NCBI RefSeq assembly: GCF_964340395.1
Contig: NC_135563.1
Span: 12,502,151 to 12,566,150, forward strand
Reading direction: 5' to 3'
DNA: 64,000 nt
Origin: Glandiceps talaboti
Taxonomy: Eukaryota > Hemichordata > Enteropneusta > Spengelidae
Position numbers and translations under genes: made by a program. The notes under the pieces are model-generated. The model did not search any database. It saw nothing but the letters and a program-made list of their open reading frames with translations, and had not been told where the DNA came from. Every line of letters begins with the position of its first letter. The stretch's first letter is position 1. Below, one piece after another: positions 37,934 through 49,796 of this stretch.

Positions 37934-40900
37934 CGTGCGTGCGTGTGTGTGTGTGTGTGTGTGTGTTGAGGGGATCTAATGCAACCCTCATCCCCATTGA
38001 GAGCACAAAGAACATTGGCAGGAATGTGAATATGATAGCTTTTTTAACCCGACTTCAGATTCATAATTATCTACATATACAGGACTTTAAACAAATATAA
38101 CTATGCCTGTGCTTGATTGAATATAATCTAACCCAAGAATTTGAAAACCATGTATTTACTCCTCTGTGCTGTTAGTGGTAGATAAAAGTGTAATTTTGCA
38201 TATATTTAGTGAAATTACTACAGGTAACTGATTTAAAGTGAAAATCATTATTACCTTTGGTATGATGCTGACTACCCCATAACTGGATTTTGCACTGATC
38301 TGAAAGATTTAAAAATAATATTGCTGGTAAGTAAAATTATATAAATAACTCTCATTGAAAATCTTGCATGTAACAGTTCCGAACTATGTCACTTAACAAC
38401 ACTTTTTGTTATGCCATTGTTACATAAAACAATTCAGCTGTTTATGCTTTCCAGAAATGCACTGAATCCTGCGGTAGGAAAAACTCAATTGTTTATCTGT
38501 ACACATACTCCTGATATATTAATGTATAAAAGTGATTATAACCATGCATGAGCCAGGTTCAACAAAAATATAAAATATATACTTTGGTTGTTCTATGTCA
38601 TGACAACATGCATCTATGTACATGTAACTGGTTCTGCTGTGCCCGAAAAACGAGTCAAAACATTTAAAATTGCCATTACTTTCCCTGATTTTTCTTTGAT
38701 ATGACGGGTGTTTGTATAATTATGTTATTCTCCAATATTTTCCTTCATTCAGCTGGAAAATACTTGTGAACTACGGGTTGTCACTACGAGTAGCTAGATG
38801 TGTAGTGACAAAGGCCCCTTAGGTCGCCAGTACTTTCCTTGGCTGAACAATGAAAAATACTGGTAAATAACACCAAAATTGTCCTTTCAAAAGAAAGCAT
38901 TATCTATCCCTTACCCATGTCCTAGGACCATTCTCTTTGTCTTCATAAATACTCGCCAGGAATGTCTGTATGGAAGTGTACGGATGAATACGTACTGTCA
39001 GGTTCTCACCACCATCGCCATTTTCTGAACCGTTCACATTCAAATGTTGTAACACAGCTTTGTCAAGTTTGTCCTCATCAACAAAGAGACTGTCAAAATA
39101 ATAGTATATTCAGTTCACATTTGTTGGCTCAGAATAAGGGCGTATGTATATTTTTTGTTACCCCAAGGGTATAAAGCCAATAAAACTATTCCCTCACTCC
39201 AAAGAATGGATTTATTTTAGCAGATCAAAAGTTCCAAGGGGAAGAACTTCTCTGATGATCCCTGTAATAGATGGCCACTGCAAGTTTTCAAATGTTATAG
39301 TACAAAGTCTCACTGTCAAACTATATGAAGATTAGTAAAAACCCATTATACCACATGCAAGCCACGTTGAATACATTGGGAAAAAATATATGGGATATAT
39401 ACCCTGGTCGTATATCTAGCACTTTCACCCTACATACTTGAGTCAAAACATTCAAATTCACCATTACTTTTCCCAATGTCTTACTTATGATTATGTAGGT
39501 ATAATTATATTCCCAATAGTTTTGTTCATTCAGTTAGAAAATACTCACAACCTAATGGTGTTGTCAATGAAGGTAATTTTTTTCCAAAAAATCACATTTT
39601 CTGACCCAAATCACAAACCTGTGGTGCAATCAGTTTCATTTGATCAATTTCCAAACGAGACACCTAAAGTAACATCTCCACCACACACCAACACAATCGG
39701 TTCAGGGATTCTTGACTTTATTAAGTCATTTACAGACACACAGGCAGACACACAGACAGACACTTTACCATTATAGTACAAATGAACTCTATTGTTCAGT
39801 TGTGCTAAAAAGTAAGATATACCAATTAGTATGCCTATCATGATGTCCAATTCAATATACAAATAAAACGCTGTAACATTGATGATGGACCTCAGTGGCA
39901 CAGTTCATATGCCCTCCGAAGATCAGGCACCTCATTCCACAAAATCAATCTAGAGTCTACAAGATTGATAAACTGGGTATGAAGATTAAAATCACAAAGA
40001 AATGTTTCATTATGGTCAAGCTATTGAACTTACTGAATTGAGTCTTCTCCAACAACTGCATAGGAAAAGAAAACTGGATTGAATTCGATGTCTGAACCTC
40101 TAAGGTTAAATAACCCTGGAAAAACAAGATCACCACTAATTAAAAAATACCGCCAATGGTATTGTAGCACAACCGTATGGTTTAGGTGTTATTTTTTTGA
40201 AAATGTTTATCCACATGCCAATCCAGCCTGTCGTTACATACACTGAATCTAATATATGCCATTATCATATACCCAGTATCACTCCCAATGCAATTCAATG
40301 GAGAGCATGCACATCAAACCCGAGATATAATTTTCCGTATCCAACACCAGCACACTTTGCCCAAATATGACAAGGGGCATGCTCATCGATATCCATTCAT
40401 GCAGTGATTCGGATTTGTTAATTTCTTCATTATATTTATGTTAGCCTAACTAATGAAAACCATTTAATTATGCAAATTACAAAATTGAAAGCTACATTAA
40501 CAAGTTTTTCATGACATGTATGCTTGGTTATGTTTCAAGTATGTACCAAATTACATTCAATTTGAAGTGTGAATTCCTAAGATATAGCCTAATTACTGAA
40601 AAGTGTTAATTATGCAGATGACATATTAAAACTACAAGTTATATTATAAAACTCTATATGACATATTCACGTTGTCATCAATGTATGCCTTAAATTATAT
40701 GTAAATTATGCAAATAGCTCATTAATATTCAACGATGTTTAGCAAAACCTAATCAGTTCTAGCCATTACCCTAAAGAATATGTCCACAAATTTCGTTTGC
40801 ATTGAACCAGCCATTTGAGAAAACGGTAACAGACAGACATACATAGACAGACAGACAAACAGACAGACAGACACACACACAGACACAGACACAGACACAC

Positions 40901-43900
40901 AGACACACACACACACACACACACACACAGACTTTTAATACCTAATATACAACCTTCCTTACGGAAGGTAACAAAAAGGAAGCATATATATTGAGACATC
41001 AGTTTACATCATGACACTTACATGCAATTTCATCCAAGGCAGTGACCACGATGTATTCAGCACTCTTATCTTTCATTTGCTTACGAAGCTTTGTAATTTT
41101 ATCTTGCCAAGATACACCTACAAAGAAACGACATTACTGTTTAAATCTAATTGCCGACATCATGGCCATAGAGTGTAAATCACAGCTATTTAACTTTCTG
41201 AATTCTAAAGTCATACCGACAACTTATTACAACTTCCTTAAAGATGTCATTTTATGAACAAGGAAGTGAGCAATACTACAATAGTTGACAAGTGGGTGAG
41301 AAAACAAAATTACCCACTACTTTCAATATCTATTCAGATCAATGCTGATAAAGTTCACTAACCTCGCTATTGTGATTTCATAGTAGTTATTGTGACATTT
41401 TTCACGAAATTTGCTCCATGCATAACACAATTGCCCACTACTTTCAATATCTATTCACCTCGCTATTTTGATTTCATAGTAGCATTGTGACATTTTTCAT
41501 GAAATTTGCTCCATGTGCAATGAAATTGCCCACTACTTTCAATATCTATTCAGATCGATGCTGTTAAATTTCATTGACCTCGCTATTGTGATTTCATAGT
41601 TACTGTAGCATTGTGACATTTTTCATGAAATTTGCTCCATCCACAGCGAAATTACCCACTACTTTCAATATCTATTCACCTCACTATTTTGATTTTCATA
41701 GTAGTATTGTGACATTTTTCATGAAATTTGCTCCATGCACAAGAAATTGCACACTACTTTCAATATCTATTCAGATTGATGCAGTTAAATTTCATTGACC
41801 TCGCTATTGTGATTTCATAGTTACTGTAGCATTGTGACATTTTTTCATGAAATTTGCTCCATGTGCAATGAAATTGCCCACTACTTTCAATATCTATTCA
41901 CCTCGCTATTTTGATTTCATAGTAGCATTGTGATATTTTTCATTAAATTTGTTTCATGCACAACTTGTATGGTTACATGCAGTAGTTTAGTTACAGACAC
42001 ACATCATATTAGAATTCAAATATAGGTGTGAAACTGGTTGTTTGGCAGAGTCATAGAAAAAATCAGTCTGAACAAAAAAATGATCCCATGTACCCCAGTA
42101 CAAGTGTACATCAATCTGATTAAAATCCGATGTGGTGAAAGCGGCTAGATATCGTTATTTACCTCTATTCATCGTGTTGTGACGTTTGTTTTGTTCGGAG
42201 TGATCGCCGCCTTCCCACGCAATCACTCCGAACAAAACAAATGTCACAACACGATGAATAGAGGTAAATAAGGACATCTAGCCACTTTCACCACATCGGA
42301 TTTTAATCAGATTGAAGTGTACATGTAATCCTTATTAAGACCAGTATGCCTTCTAATGATAGCCAAATTTTGTTGATGTGAGTCAAAGAGAGAAAAACTG
42401 ACATTTCTTGTGAATCACCCCATATTAAGAGATAGAAAAATACCAAACTTTGGTGTGTCACTAGCAATTGTGTGTGTCAGTGGTGCATCAAATTGGCTTA
42501 GAGGGTACACTGATTAAGACAATACTAATACGATGACCTGGGATTGAAACTTAGCTGTTTAGTTAAATGAGAACAAAAGTGAGTCTGATTTTATCCTATC
42601 TGATTTAGTTGATGTCTAGCAAGTCACAAAAAGTCACTTTCACAACCTTCGCTTTTTCAAATAATGAGAAATACAACAATTCAAATCAAATCTAATTCAG
42701 TTGTTTATTTTCCCTGTTTGTAACAAGTTAAGCTTGTTATTGCTTGCCTGACGCTGGATGTAAATGTTGGTCATGTCAATGTCATAGACACTCTTACCAG
42801 CATATTTGATGTCCAAAACTTGTACTCCTTTGTCAGGTGGGGCTGGTTTATCATCACTCCACACCAAATCTACAAGATTTTGATTGACAGGTACAAGAGA
42901 TCGGCCAGTTATCTTCAGATGCTGGTTCAATTTCTTCCACTGTTCTACAATTTTAAATATACAATACAAATGAGTGCAAAACTTCTTGAAAAAGCTTTCT
43001 ACTGTGGTGTGAAAGTAGTTGAAGATGAAAGCTGTATTTGTACTCAGTTACTGCTAAATTCACTTACATGTACTTGTACTTTAGAATTTAAAGTCTAGCA
43101 TTTCCCAATCTTATTAAAATTCAATGTAGTGTATTTCTTGTCCTCTTACAGTTACTGTCATTTGTTCTTTTGTGAGCACCTGTTACATTCTGACACAATA
43201 CCATAAGGTTTCCCAAACCCAATCTCATACTTACAAGTAGCCATTATGAAACTGTCTTACAATAAAAAACTCAATGATCAAAATTGAAAGAGAGAACCAC
43301 CAAACAATAACATAACATCATTGTCTGAACTCAGTGCTTGAGCTCTTTTAAAACAGAGCATTCAGAAGTACTGTATCCATATATTTTGCTGTATTATGCA
43401 TTTTCATTCATTTAGTCAATTCACTCAGCACTCTCGTGTGGTTTGGGAAAACCTAATGTTATTGTGTCAGATGTATGTTATGGGTGTTCACAAAGAACAA
43501 ACGACAGTAAACATAACAGCTAAAAAGAAATCACGCCAAGTATACTACATCAAATTTTAATCAGATTGAGCATTTTCAAAATCGCTGACTATATAAACTA
43601 TGTCAAGTGGTAAAACTCATATTTCTTGTGTATACTATTCAATAATATTTATTGATTTTGGCAAAAAAGGACAGTTGCACTGGTCAAAAAATGGCAATTT
43701 TTCTAGTCATGCTACTTTTTGTCACTTATTGTGAATGAAATCAGTACATGTACATCCTAAAGGAACATAATGGCTTCAATAAATAGCGCCCTCAGTGCCA
43801 TAAATTGCAATTCTGTATAATTAATTTGGTGTTTTTTTCATTATTTCATTGTACAGCTTAACAATTACATGACCTTTGACCTGAACATGATTGAATACTC

Positions 43901-46900
43901 AGCTACAACTTTTGACTTTGGATTTGACTTTACAGAATATTACAATATAGTGCAGATGTTATCCGTACACAACAATCAAATGATCAATTTCACTGGTCTG
44001 AATTAGTATATTCAGACTACATATGTTTGAAAAGATAAATTATTATTCAAAGATATACGGTAGATTGCAAAGATATGAAGTATATAAAACTTGGTAGACT
44101 GTAATGTTTTTGTGTACCTAATGATAACAGCAATGGATCCACTCCAACTCTACCGCCTTCAGGTAGTACCTATGAAGCAAAATAAGGATGTTATGAAAAT
44201 GGCCATTGAACCACGCTATTTACAGTGCTCACAAACTGAGTCGACTACAAGACATTCTGTCTGATGATCTCACAATAAGTCACTTATAATCCAATTCAAA
44301 TTATGACTAGTATGGCAATACCTACATGTGCACTTCTAAATGCAGTATTGCAAACCAATCAAGTACATGTACATGAATAGTTAGAAAGTGCATACTATGG
44401 AAAGTGAAACATGTTATGAAAATTATCTTAAAAGTTAAACATCAAGAATAACCTTCCAATCATTATATCAGAGCTAAAGTCCTTGTGCTTTTGAAATAAC
44501 TGTACACCATTTGTTTAGATCCAACATACACATGTATGGTTAAAACTACGAATGTGTGACTGACAAGTGATTAGGCAATGGCTTCAATCATTCAATTCTA
44601 AGAATTACTCTCCTAAATAACATCATCAAAGTTCTATAAACAGTAGAGCCCTATATACAAGATAAACATGTTAATAAACTGTTCAGCTTCCCTGGAAACT
44701 TTTGTAAATGTAACCACTCAAAATAAAGAACTTGTAATCAACACATTTCATAAACCATCGTGGCTTCGTTACTTGAGAACTGGTTTATCTAACAATCTCA
44801 TTATTGTATTCAAAACTACGTTTTCTAAAGAAAAATAATACTGTAATAATATGTGTCCCTATAGTGGTTTTTATGACAAGAGACCCCATATGTGTCTCTA
44901 AACAGTATTTATTTATTTTAATTTTATTTATTTATTGATTGCACACCTTTTATATAATTAAGGGGCTCACTATTTATGTTAGGAGCAGCACTGACAGTAA
45001 GTTAAACACATACATGACTAAATAAATCACAGAAAACATGAGCAATACACTAGGTACATAAATAAACAAAGACGAGGAGTGTCCTTTGAGATGTGTATGA
45101 AGGGTTATAGTTATAGCGCCCCCTGTGGCATAAAATGAACAAGAATTTTCCTCAATTACTTCAAAGAAGTTGTTACTATTTTATCCCCGCTTCACTGAGA
45201 TCAAAGTGTTAGTAACTTTTTGTGGAACACTGTAAGGTGCTTATTGAAGACACAAATAAATGCAGAATTAAACAGGCCTTGAATCACATTTGAAAATGAA
45301 ATATTCCCTCATTTAGTGTTATTACCTTCACAAGCCACTCTTCCTGACTTGGTGTACTGGGTAACCCTAATAAAAAAAAACACAATTGAACATAACATAA
45401 TATATCTACATAGTAAAGTCATTGGGAATAAAATCAGCTGTCATCCAATTCACTTGTGCATGTCAGAGGAATACCCCACAGTGGAATGTTTACTGACCAG
45501 CAAAGGACAGAGACAGGAGAAATCAGCATAAGAGAACAGATCAACAAAGATGGCTCATAACTTTTCAATTTTTGTGTTTAACTCTTACTTTTAAGCACCC
45601 TAAAAGAAACTGAAGAGGTGGAGGATACAACCACTACACTTTAATTCAGCTACAAAAGGTAAACTGAGTTCTTTTCTCTGTCATAAATATTAATAGCAAT
45701 ATGCTGGCATATATCTGGAATAATAGTATAGCTGCATAACTGCACACATCAACATTACAGCAATTATTATTACTTCGTGTCCAAACTTAATATCAATTGC
45801 TGTAAAACTTTGATGAAACTCTGTTGTGAAAGAAGTGAAACTGTGGATAAACTCAACCTCTATTCTCACCATGTTTCATCAATGCCCAGTTTTGATCCAT
45901 TTGTTGTACAGCTTGTAGGAAGTATCTACTGTCCGTCCACATCATTGCGTCTTCATGTGTTACAACAGCAGTACCTGATAGCAGCCAGAACACAGACACA
46001 TTCAATATATATTAGTAGCTATTCAGGATAAATTGGCTTGAATCTTTGCAACTGAGCACATATTGTTCAAGAATCTACACTATTTCCCTATATGATGTTC
46101 CTTATGTTTTGGTGTTTTGGAGTAGGTTTATCGCATTATCCAGACTAAACATATCATGTTGTTCAGCCCCTCATCGGCCAACTCTTTCTGAGAGGCACAG
46201 GCCAATGCACGTAGGTGCCCCCAACATGGTGTACAAGTGTATCTTACAGACAAGGAAATTCTGCATAAGATGACAATCTTGACATTATCATATCCTGGTA
46301 CAATTGACCTAGGTGAAATAAAACATTACAGTTCCATGGCTATTCTATTGTATATTCTCTGATGTTTTCACAATCTCAATATGAAATTAACACTCCTTAT
46401 CATTTTACTTTGTACATACATATCAACAAGGTGTCCATTTTGTGAGTCCCTCCATCTGTTATCTTTGGGGATATTACACATCACAGACTTTGGATACATA
46501 TGACAATAAGTAGCTAAAATCTACCTGAATTCCCATAGCATTTTACCCGGGACTAAACACCAAAATTGGGGTACAATGATGCAAATCTATACAAGTTTGA
46601 CCTTTATTTCGCATACTGATTGGTTCAAATGACGGGTTCAAGAACATTGGCAAAAACACATTTACTAAAAAACCTAAATGGGTTGCCACAAATTTGAATG
46701 ACATATTGTCAACTTAACACTACTAATATATTTAAGGAATGAGCTCCTCTTCATCAATGAGTCTCCAGTTCTGTCAAAGAAATCAAGTTCTGTCACATAT
46801 TATGACGGTATCAAAAATGTAGGTATAAGAGTATCAAAGAAAAAAGGCAACGTCTACAAATGATAGCACAACAATTGACAAGTGGCCCATACCTGCTGAC

Positions 46901-47381
46901 CCATCAAAGCCAGACAGAAAACCACGTCTTTTATCACATGCTGCTGTGTATTCACTCTGTAAGAAACCATACGACAAACAGGAGAAAACAGGTAAGTTTC
47001 ATTGTAAAGTAGACTAGTATATTTTTATATCGATATTTTTTTTTTAGTCTGGTAATCTTTAAATGTTTTTTTTTCTTGTAAAGGAAAATGTTCTCACATT
47101 TAAAAAAAAAAATCCCAGTTACTAGTAGTTTCCGACAGTTTTGAAATCACAAAGTACATAACATAAATTGTAATTGCATTATATCTTTAAAATATTTTTT
47201 TTTATTCAAAGAAAGAACAAAAAAAGTCTAGAGACTAGTAAGGCTATCTATACTCGACTCTTACCTGATGTGCGTCTCCTGATGGTACAATATATGCTTG
47301 CAATGGTTCATTAACATGGGGTTTACTTTTCATTAAGTTACGCAGCTTTTGAAGTAAGGCTGTGGAGTTCTTTGCAGCCAT
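31932..47381 (-). CDS. Xaa-Pro aminopeptidase 1 (cytosolic aminopeptidase P), complete, 19 coding exons
   Basis: The product (624 aa) removes N-terminal residues followed by proline, using a dinuclear metal centre (family M24B). Exons, all phase-consistent with GT-AG introns: 47381-47265, 46956-46893, 45974-45870, 45366-45326, 44169-44118, 42944-42798, 41117-41022, 40115-40034, 39089-38915, 38299-38255, 37647-37561, 37364-37314, 36320-36262, 36014-35865, 35365-35305, 35031-34962, 34066-33890, 33523-33348, 32051-31932. The length matches animal XPNPEP1 (about 623 aa). The start has a good context (GACGCCATGG), and there is no signal peptide, so it is the cytosolic rather than the GPI-anchored (XPNPEP2) type. 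Two creatinase-like N-terminal domains precede the pita-bread catalytic domain. Metal ligands are all present: D418 (LLDSGAQ), D429 (TTDITR), H492 (HGTGHG), E527 (DEPGYYEDG) and E541 (RLENV). The conserved histidine of GAIIHY is H398. MWTDSRYF replaces the usual MWTDGRYF. I see no break. Confidence 0.96.
35155..35262. repeat. (GATT)n-(GGTT)n-(GATT)n microsatellite in intron
   Basis: GATT units flank a central GGTT block. It lies about 40 bases from the donor of aminopeptidase exon 15 (35305). The ORFs through it are artefacts. Confidence 0.9.
36560..36839 (+). mobile_element. LINE ORF2 C-terminal remnant in an aminopeptidase intron, antisense to the gene
   Basis: The plus strand ends in a frame reading [20 protein letters not shown] and then an S-x-FK-x-RL tail before a TAG at 36837-36839. 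This is the familiar C-terminal pattern (Y/F-K-NSFF-x-R/KTI-x-x-WN-x-L) of CR1/jockey-like LINE reverse transcriptases. A matching upstream piece ([20 protein letters not shown]) is in a different frame, so there is at least one frameshift. It lies in the 36321-37313 intron. Confidence 0.55.
37901..37967. repeat. (GT)n microsatellite with GTGC interruption
   Basis: A GT dinucleotide run has a central GCGTGCGTGC segment. It lies in the aminopeptidase intron 37648-38254. Confidence 0.95.
38643..38790. repeat. Dispersed repeat, copy A (copy B at 39427-39570)
   Basis: A block of about 145 bases recurs in the same orientation at 39427-39570. Shared landmarks are GAGTCAAAACATT, CCATTACTTT, TATAATTAT and TTCATTCAG-T-GAAAATACT. 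Copy A lies in the intron before the 39089-38915 exon and copy B in the one after it, counted along the plus strand. The type of element is unknown. Confidence 0.65.
40830..40930. repeat. (CAGA)n/(CA)n microsatellite in intron
   Basis: CAGA units pass into a pure CA run ending near 40929, inside the 40116-41021 intron. The flanking sequence AACGGTAACAGACAGACA and a nearby short palindrome CCTTCCTTACGGAAGG (40960-40975) look like the end of an older dispersed element. Confidence 0.85.
41311..41965. repeat. Six-unit tandem array with alternating unit lengths
   Basis: Each unit begins CCCACTACTTTCAATATC. Starts are at about 41313, 41434, 41529, 41654, 41751 and 41878, giving spacings of roughly 121, 95, 125, 97 and 127 bases. 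Long units carry an extra CAGAT-x-x-ATGC-x-x-TTAAATTTCATTGAC segment and a GTTACTGTAGCATT variant; short units lack them. The array is therefore three copies of a dimer of about 220 bp. It lies in the aminopeptidase intron 41118-42797. Confidence 0.85.
42110..42316. mobile_element. 207-bp foldback (palindromic) element in aminopeptidase intron
   Basis: Two arms of nearly 95 bases are almost perfect reverse complements, from AATCTGATTAAAATCCGATG at the left to CATCGGATTTTAATCAGATT at the right. The loop is about 17 bases (CGCCGCCTTCCCACGCA). Only a few mismatches or small indels are visible. A partial copy of the arm end (TTTTAATCAGATTGA) occurs at 43555-43570. There is no ORF. Confidence 0.85.
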
Positions 47382-47462
47382 GGCGTCTTTCACCTTAGGC
47401 CAACAAATAGAAAAAATAACAATCATTACAATCGGAACTGGAAAAGTACCAATTTCGACACT

Positions 47463-47860
47463 TTTTTGGATCTTATGAGCGACTACTCTCATCAAAGAGA
47501 TATAAAATGAGTACATACATTCAATCGATTGCTAATATTTGATCGGTGGGTAATTCTTCGGTAATTGGTGCAGAAGCAATTTGCTTCCGCACTCGAAATA
47601 GGCTTCAAGTACATTGGTTTTTGCAGGACTGTGATGAAGGTCACATCAATAAAATCTGGACCCGTGCACCGTCTGCAAGCAGGACTAGACTATGTAGTCG
47701 CTCATAAGATCAAAAAAAATTGTAGCTTTGTTTTTATTTTAAATACTTTTTTTATTCTTTTTTATATTTTATTTTGTGTGACTCAACATTTTTCGTTTTA
47801 CTTTTTACATTGTGTATTTCTTACAGGTATGCAAAGAAAAACAAAGCTACAATTCTTTTA
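47463..47860. repeat. Nested short inverted repeats at the start of aminopeptidase intron 1
   Basis: GATCTTATGAGCGACTA at about 47470 recurs inverted at 47695-47712. AATTGTAGCTTTGTTTTT (47716-47735) recurs inverted at 47838-47857. A 12-base-arm palindrome (GTGCAGAAGCAA/TTTGCTTCCGCAC) sits at 47561-47586. These may be the remains of one or two small foldback elements. Confidence 0.5.
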
Positions 47861-47968
47861 TCGAAACAAGGCCACACAACCCTACCACACTGCGGAGATA
47901 CTGGAACTGTTGTACTTTGCAGTCATATTTGATCTAGACAAAATATCTAAGTCTGTTTGAATGATATA

Positions 47969-48504
47969 GCTCTGGTTTATACACTGTGGGTTTTCGACAC
48001 TTCTCCCACTCCGCTATGGTTCTTCCCTACTTCAAACATCAAGAATGCGAACAGATTTTGTGTGCACGGATTTTGGGAATAAAAACCACCCATATATCTT
48101 TGCTAATGTCAAAAAAAAATACAGAAAACAACTTTAGATCATCAAATGCAACAGACGTCTTGTCTATTCCGTTATTTCTTGTCTATGCTGGTCGTAACAT
48201 ATGTAGCCTCGAATGTTCGTTCGTTCGACCATGTGATGATTCTTTATGTTAGACAAGAAATGACAGTCAGAAAATAGACGAGATGTACATGTACATGTAT
48301 GTTGCATTTTAATAATGATGTTAAGTTGTTTTCTGTACTTTTTTATAGACATTAGCAAAAATATGTGTGGTTTTTATTCTCAAAATCGGTGCACATATCA
48401 GTGCACACAAAATCTGTTCGCAGTCTTGCTGTTTGAAATAGAGAAGAACCGCAGCGGAGTGGAAGAAGACGTGTCGAAACCCTGCAGCGTAAAAATCCAG
48501 AGCT
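47969..48504. mobile_element. 536-bp foldback element in aminopeptidase 5' intron
   Basis: The left arm (47969-48180) and the reverse complement of the right arm (48255-48504) align along most of their length. They begin with GCTCTGG-TTT and include GGGTTTTCGACAC, CCACTCCGCT, GCGAACAGATTTTGTGTGC, GAATAAAAACCAC, TTTGCTAATGTC and TTTCTTGTCT. The central loop is about 60-70 bases. The arms differ by small substitutions and indels. There is no significant ORF. It is a large palindromic MITE-like insertion in the intron upstream of the start codon. Confidence 0.8.
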
Positions 48505-48785
48505 AGTAATAATATTTACAACTTACAAGACTAGTACATATTGAATAATACATGTGAACTCCGGTGAACTCGACCAGTGACGAATTTAGCAAACTATAAT
48601 ACCTGAACAGTATTAATTATTTTAACTGAAATTACCTAGAATCTACTGTAGACGTGATCTACTAAAAAGCCACTCTAAAAACGCAATATATGGTCCATAG
48701 CATCACATGTCACTGTCAAAATTTTCCCATACCCATACCTATTAGTACCTATCCCACACGATTGTAGGCATTGTGGCGATCTTAC

Positions 48786-48955
48786 CTGTATCTTGAGACG
48801 TTGTTAATAGGTTTCCTTAAATCAACCAGTAATTCTCGACAAAGAGAACGACGGGCATATATCAACAATGATAAATGTAACCGAAAAACTCACGGATCAC
48901 AGGTCCAGCTTCCGCGGTCCTTGTCTCATCTCAAGGAGGCCGCCATGTTTAAAGA
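48786..48955 (-). promoter_or_regulatory. Probable non-coding first exon and promoter region of the aminopeptidase gene
   Basis: A consensus donor (TACAG|GTAAG) ends at 48786 on the minus strand. A matching acceptor-like site (GGCCTAAG|GTG) lies about 14 bases before the start codon at 47381. About 150 bases before the donor the minus strand has AACATGGCGGCC (48938-48949), a YY1-type element common at the 5' ends of housekeeping genes. A second possible donor (CC|GTGAGT) lies near 48896. The transcription start is not determined. Confidence 0.4.
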
Positions 48956-49216
48956 CTTCCCGGCATACAATTCTACATCCTTTTATTTTGGGTGCTAGCT
49001 CAGTGCAGGGCGAGTTTACATGTCTCCTGGTACATGTGCTATGGTGGGACAGTGTGTAAAGTTTAAAGTTAAAAGTGTACCGGGAGCGACGTGAGTGAAA
49101 GGGGTTTTGCTCGAAAAAAGAGACTTCTTTTGTCATATTATTGTTGGTCCAATCAAACGGCACAGATCACTTTTTGACAGGAATGAAAACTGAGGTTGAC
49201 TTGTACATGTTCTATG

Positions 49217-49306
49217 CACAGGCACTCGAATAAATCTGTATGTTTTTTTTGTTTTTTTTTAAATATATAGTAAATTTACTATACATATTCATTCGAGTGC
49301 CTGTGG
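49217..49306. mobile_element. Small element with about 20-bp inverted ends
   Basis: CACAGGCACTCGAATAAAT at the left and ATTCATTCGAGTGCCTGTG at the right are near-perfect inverted repeats. They flank a T-rich and AT-rich core of about 50 bases. It lies just upstream of the aminopeptidase promoter region, beside the ribozyme-bearing cluster. Confidence 0.6.
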
Positions 49307-49459
49307 TTGTATGGGTGACACTCTATAATATATATATGTACATGTGTGCATATATATATATAGGAAGTCAGTGGTAAGATTTATCCGTAGCACAGTGCTC
49401 GATACGTCTGCACGCAGAGCGGAGTATATGTTGAGGGTAGAAGAAAATCAAGTAGAGTT

Positions 49460-49510
49460 TTTCGTCTCTACACGCCTGTTTCGTGAGTAAATCACTCGTC
49501 AGGAGATGCT
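49460..49510 (-). ncRNA. Hammerhead ribozyme motif, type I (left palindrome arm)
   Basis: On the minus strand the core CTGACGA is at 49501-49495. It is followed by stem II GTGA-TTTAC-TCAC, then GAAA (49481-49478). Stem III is ACA-GGCG-TGT with the predicted cleavage after A at 49468 (GTA triplet). Stem I pairs TCTC before the core with GAGA after the cleavage site. All invariant core positions are present. Activity is inferred. Confidence 0.75.
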
Positions 49511-49663
49511 GATTTACTGAATATACCTCGTATAAATCGTGTGGTGTAAGGCGGGTTTTACCTAGTGGGTTGAGTGGTGCTTTTGTGTTAAAAGCACCAC
49601 TCAACACCCTAGGTAAAACCCGCCTTACACCACACGATTTATACGAGGTATATTCAGTACATC

Positions 49664-49712
49664 AGCATCTCCTGACGAGTGATTTACTCACGAAACAGGC
49701 TTGTAGAGACGA
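49664..49712 (+). ncRNA. Hammerhead ribozyme motif, type I (right palindrome arm)
   Basis: On the plus strand CTGACGA is at 49672-49678, stem II is GTGA-TTTAC-TCAC (49679-49691) and GAAA is at 49692-49695. Stem III is ACA/TGT (49695-49697 with 49702-49704) with loop GGCT. Predicted cleavage is after A49705. Stem I pairs TCTC (49668-49671) with GAGA (49706-49709). It is the mirror copy of the motif at 49460-49510, pointing the other way. Confidence 0.75.
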
Positions 49713-49740
49713 AAAACCCTACTTGATTTTCTTCTACCCT

Positions 49741-49796
<56 letters not shown>

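Larger units (their letters stand above)
49363..49796. mobile_element. Penelope-like element pLTR fragments arranged as a 323-bp palindrome, bordered by (TA)n
   Basis: Arms 49426-49584 and 49590-49748 are near-perfect reverse complements meeting at GCTTTTGTGTTAAAAGC. Each arm carries a hammerhead ribozyme motif. On the left the minus-strand sequence continues beyond the arm through CTCCGCTCTGC and TATCGAGCACTGTGCTA into CTTACCACTGACTTCC and a TA tract. This tail resembles those at 49797-49860 and 59870-59900. TA tracts lie on both sides (49330-49362 and 49745-49796). The two arms give the same translation on opposite strands, which is a consequence of the palindrome, not a gene. Confidence 0.75.

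Noticed and set aside
47565-48506. ORFs within the aminopeptidase 5' intron
   Set aside because: They lie in foldback and AT-rich sequence, show no domain, and part of them is mirrored by the inverted repeat.
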